Shown one piece after another: positions 61,095-64,000 of a stretch of DNA of 64,000 nucleotides. The stretch is from Pyrus communis. Its lineage: Eukaryota; Streptophyta; Magnoliopsida; Rosales; Rosaceae. The position numbers were made by a program, and so were the translations under genes. Within the stretch, counting starts at the first letter, position 1; the number at the start of each line of letters is the position of its first letter. The notes under the pieces are model-generated. The model ran no database searches. It was not told the DNA's origin and saw nothing but the letters and a program-made list of their open reading frames with translations. The stretch is from NCBI RefSeq assembly GCF_963583255.1, contig NC_084817.1, positions 12,964,121-13,028,120 of the forward strand. The letters are read 5' to 3'.

Positions 61095-61538
61095 CAAGAT
61101 TGAAGATAGCTGAACTGTGCCACCATAGGTATCAAAACAGTTTACAGGCGAGTGATCTAGAAATCAACTGTACAATCACGTAACACAAAAACAACTTCAT
61201 TTGAATGCAAAAAACTTCTGGTAGAATGCAAAAACTTTGTAGCTATGATAAATGGCCGTTCCGCAAATGATACATTTTTCTTTAAAACTGAAAGATGCAA
61301 CGTACCTTTGCTTCTTAACAACACACATTACAAAATAGAAGCATAAGAAATCACACCGTTACGCATTAGCTGCTTATGTTTTAAGGACATGTACAAGAAG
61401 GCAACATGATTGATGACACTGAATTCAGCTGGACCTAGAAATGTTGCACCAATAAATTAGGGTTCTACAAGCTGTCTTTTGAATTGGAAAATACTTGACG
61501 GTGACAGTACGAGTAAATTAAAATTTGCTGATCCTAAA
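61095..61538 (-). other. 3' flank of the permease gene
   Basis: The interval between the transposon target copy and the permease stop. It should hold the 3' UTR; I cannot place the poly(A) site. No other feature seen. Confidence 0.5.
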
Positions 61539-63870
61539 TTAACTGCTGGTTTTGAAGGGCTTGTAGACCTTGAGATCATGAACCACACCAGTAACTGAAC
61601 CACCTGCAGCACATAGGGCGATTACAAGGACACAAAAACTGAGGATTTCGAGGCAAATCCATCTCATGCTCCACTTTTGTATCTTCTTTTGAGCAATGTA
61701 CATCTCCACGGGGAAATAAACTGTGAGTGGCCAATACCCCAAAGCCCCGAGAAATCCAACCACATTGTTGAAGAATGGGAGGATCATGGAGATCACAGTG
61801 GTTAGAATCACAAATAATGTTCTCCAAACCAAACTGAAGAGGTTAAGGTTGTAGGAACCTAAATGCGGGATTGTTATTTTGATGTCTTTTGTGATGAACT
61901 GGCTGGCTGGAAAAATTTTTGCTGCTGTTTTTTCGACCAATGCGAAAATGGGTTGGGCGAAAACTTGGTATGCACCAACAAGGTGGATCACAATGGCGGC
62001 GTTGGCTATGTCGATGAGCCAAAATGGTCTGGATAAGCCTTTGTCAGTAAGGAGGTTTCCCGGAGCTAAGTCTCCAAAAGCAGCGTAGCCCATGCAGCCG
62101 CATAGAATGTAGAAAATGGACGTCACTGCCAAACTAAGTTGAGTGGCCTTCTTCATTGTTTTGGTTTCAGATGGTGGGGATTTAACTGTGTCCTGTTACA
62201 TTTATATGGTTGATTAAGTACATAAAATTGTTGCGAAAAGTATAAACATTGTTAATTTTAACTTGAAGAAGATATAAACCTGAATTTCAATGAGGATGAT
62301 TGAGTAAGAGAAGGCAAAAGCTATGTCACCAAGTGCTTGGAAGGTCCTCCACATCTTTTGGGCTGGAGTCACAACCCCAATGCTCATTCCGGACATGCTT
62401 CCCTTGATTTTTCCATTTTCTGGTATATCCACACAAAAAAAGATAGAACTAAATTAGTTTACCAGAACCATTTTAATCTTGAAAACCAAATTCAAATTTT
62501 AATGCATCATTTGACATTTGATTCTTGTTCTCTTAATCATTTGGTGATCTAGAATTTATGGTAACCTACCTTTGAATTTGAGATCAGGCGTGCAGAATAA
62601 ATAAATGTGACTTTAATTAATGTATTAATCTCCATTATTGATATCAAATATAATAGTGAGTGACCATGCATTCTTGGTCACCGGAGAAAGCATTTCTCCA
62701 TTCAATATAGCAGTAATAGATATGTGTACCAGCAACTTTGGCAATTCCAAGGGCTAGTCCAATTCCTGAGTAAGTGAAGGACATGAATGCAGCAACAACG
62801 GAGAGCCAAGACAACTTATCAAAGTTCGGAATTTGAGACAATATAATTTCTGAGATTCCAAAAGCCAGCATATAGGGATTGCTGCTGGTAAGGCATGGAT
62901 CTTTTCCACCACTATTGTGGAAGCAAGTAGACCTTTTTATTGCCCTGTTAATCAAGACAAAAAATATAATGTAATCAAATATTTGCATGCGATCCAATAT
63001 CTTAGTGGATAGGGTGTTGAATTTTTACACATGCAACCGAGGTTCAAAACTCTCTCTCCTAAATTAATGTGACAATTTCAAATCCTTCCTCTCTCCCTAA
63101 TAATAATAATAAAATTAAAAAAAAAATGTGATCAAACATCACCAATTTCTTAATTGAGTCTAAACACTCAAGACTTACACCATGCTTATAGCTGCTGTTA
63201 CAGTATAGCCAATAGTAGTTCCAAAAAGGTTCAATTGCTGAATAAATCCACACATTTTGACCTGAACTTTACCTGAGAAATTCAAATTAACACAAAAAAA
63301 AAAAAAAAAAAAAAAATTTGGGTTATATACCTTTGGAAAAAAAAAAAAAAAAAAAAACAAAAAATATCCTTATTTCTTATGTCAAAAAAAAATAAAAAGT
63401 ATTAGGCAAAATTCACCAAGGTGGGATCGAACAGCATCCGAGTAAGTGCGGCTTCTCTTTCCAGTGACGGGATCACGATAGCAGGAAACAAGAAGAGTTG
63501 AAGCGTAGTACGTGATGAAGGAGAACATGACCATCACAACAGGACCAGCAATCCATCCAAGCTGAGCTATGGCCCAAGTCAAGGACAGAACTCCAGACCC
63601 AATCACAGCAGTAATTATGTGTGAACTTGCCGTCCAGAGAGTTCCTTGTACCACAAACAACACAAAAAAAAAGAATAACAAATGAACATGCAAGTCAAAG
63701 TGTATGCATTTTACTTAGCATTCTCAAGAAGAGAAGTATAACTTACCGGTTCTTTTGGGGTGGCCATCTTCATCGACGATTTTGGAGCCTCCTTGCACAT
63801 CGAGTGAGACATCAAAAGCTGGGCTGTGGTGAAGCTGCAGCTGGTTCCTTGTGGCAATGTTTTCACCCAT
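61539..63870 (-). CDS. AAP: Amino acid permease (AAP family), complete, six exons, 484 aa
   Basis: Proton-coupled amino acid transporter of the plasma membrane, Aa_trans (AAAP) superfamily. Exons on the minus strand: 63870-63747, 63644-63417, 63272-63179, 62944-62730, 62419-62280, 62192-61539. All introns are GT-AG, phases agree at every junction, and the total is 1455 bp (484 codons plus TAA), the usual AAP length. The N-terminus is hydrophilic and cytosolic (1-40) and ends in HPKRTG. The family signature [20 protein letters not shown] forms the first membrane helix. Later family blocks are [87 protein letters not shown] and [19 protein letters not shown]. About ten membrane helices are evident. 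The sequence looks closer to the AAP1/AAP6-type branch than to lysine/histidine transporters, but the orthologue is not assignable by eye. No lesion seen, so it is presumed functional. Confidence 0.95.
62983..63125 (+). mobile_element. SINE-like insertion in intron 3 of the permease gene
   Basis: It has a tRNA-like start with CTTAGTGGATAGGGTG (box A-like, about 63000-63015) and GAGGTTCAAAACTC (box B-like, about 63039-63052). A pyrimidine/A-rich tail ending AATAATAATAATAAAATTAAAAA follows. It is flanked by 14-bp near-identical repeats at 62969-62982 and 63126-63139 (ATGT(A/G)ATCAAA(T/C)AT). It lies between exon 4 (62944) and exon 3 (63179) and leaves splice sites untouched. Confidence 0.6.
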
Positions 63871-64000
63871 AAAATTAAAATGCAATTATGCTGCAACTCT
63901 CACTCAGTTCCAAACAATTCTTTAGTGTTCTTCTGTTCTAACAAATAATCCCAAAGTTTGTTCAATACAATCTATGAAAAATGAGGGGAGAGAAACAGAT
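63871..64000 (-). promoter_or_regulatory. 5' UTR/upstream sequence of the permease gene (incomplete)
   Basis: 130 bp upstream of the chosen ATG. No TATA box is visible, and the window ends before the promoter can be judged. The ATG at 63870 is the first one giving the conserved reading frame (context AATTTTATGG). Confidence 0.4.

Noticed and set aside
62644..62729. Continuation of permease exon 4 beyond 62730 (open frame reaches 62644)
   Set aside because: The donor at 62730/62729 gives a Gly/Glu codon in phase with the next exon and restores the conserved family sequence; the extension does not resemble the family.

Overview
This is plant nuclear DNA, about 60 kb of nested LTR retrotransposons followed by one intact host gene at the right edge. 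Six-exon GT-AG gene structure, Athila-type Ty3/gypsy elements primed by tRNA-Asp, a Cassandra TRIM with a 5S-like LTR and a Ty1/copia remnant all point to a eudicot. The 213-aa coiled-coil ORF at 49.2-49.9 kb resembles proteins I associate with Rosaceae genomes (apple/pear relatives), but that is recollection and not proof.

Layout. 1-1753: a huge inverted repeat (arms of at least 864 bp, 25-bp spacer) built from the 3' noncoding end of an Athila-like element; its right arm runs into a complete LTR (1700-3942). That LTR abuts a partial LTR (3943-5935) of a decayed Athila-like element (E1), whose damaged gag-pol spans 5936-10551. The E1 3' noncoding region is interrupted at 11387 by an unrelated LTR, which in turn is split by a second Athila-like element (E2, 12377-22978). 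E2 has a 2055-bp 5' LTR, a PBS, a gag-pol broken by five stops and one frameshift, and a truncated 3' LTR. 23.3-32.3 kb is a mosaic of LTR fragments and a minus-strand copia remnant. Two solo LTRs of the Athila family with perfect 5-bp target duplications follow (32346-34693, CATTG; 38097-40989, GTTAG). Around them are two copies of a decayed coiled-coil transposon ORF and a NAM-associated-domain remnant.

44609-57565 holds the most striking object, a complete Athila-lineage element (E3, minus strand). It has two 1621-bp LTRs of equal length that look identical, a CAGCC target duplication, PBS, PPT and an uninterrupted 1790-aa gag-protease-RT-RNase H-integrase ORF. Between pol and its 3' LTR it carries a 1.8-kb cargo on the opposite strand: a 213-aa coiled-coil ORF preceded by a TATA box, duplicated G-boxes and tandem repeats. 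Its 3' noncoding region is doubled and comes from two related families. Stem-loops with a GAGGAC loop, followed by G-rich tracts, recur at the start and end of these noncoding regions.

57.6-61.1 kb: flanking DNA and a 2.6-kb terminal-inverted-repeat DNA transposon (11-bp target duplication), itself hit by a complete Cassandra element. 61539-63870 (minus): a complete six-exon amino acid permease gene of 484 codons, the only clearly functional host gene. It has a SINE-like insertion in its third intron.
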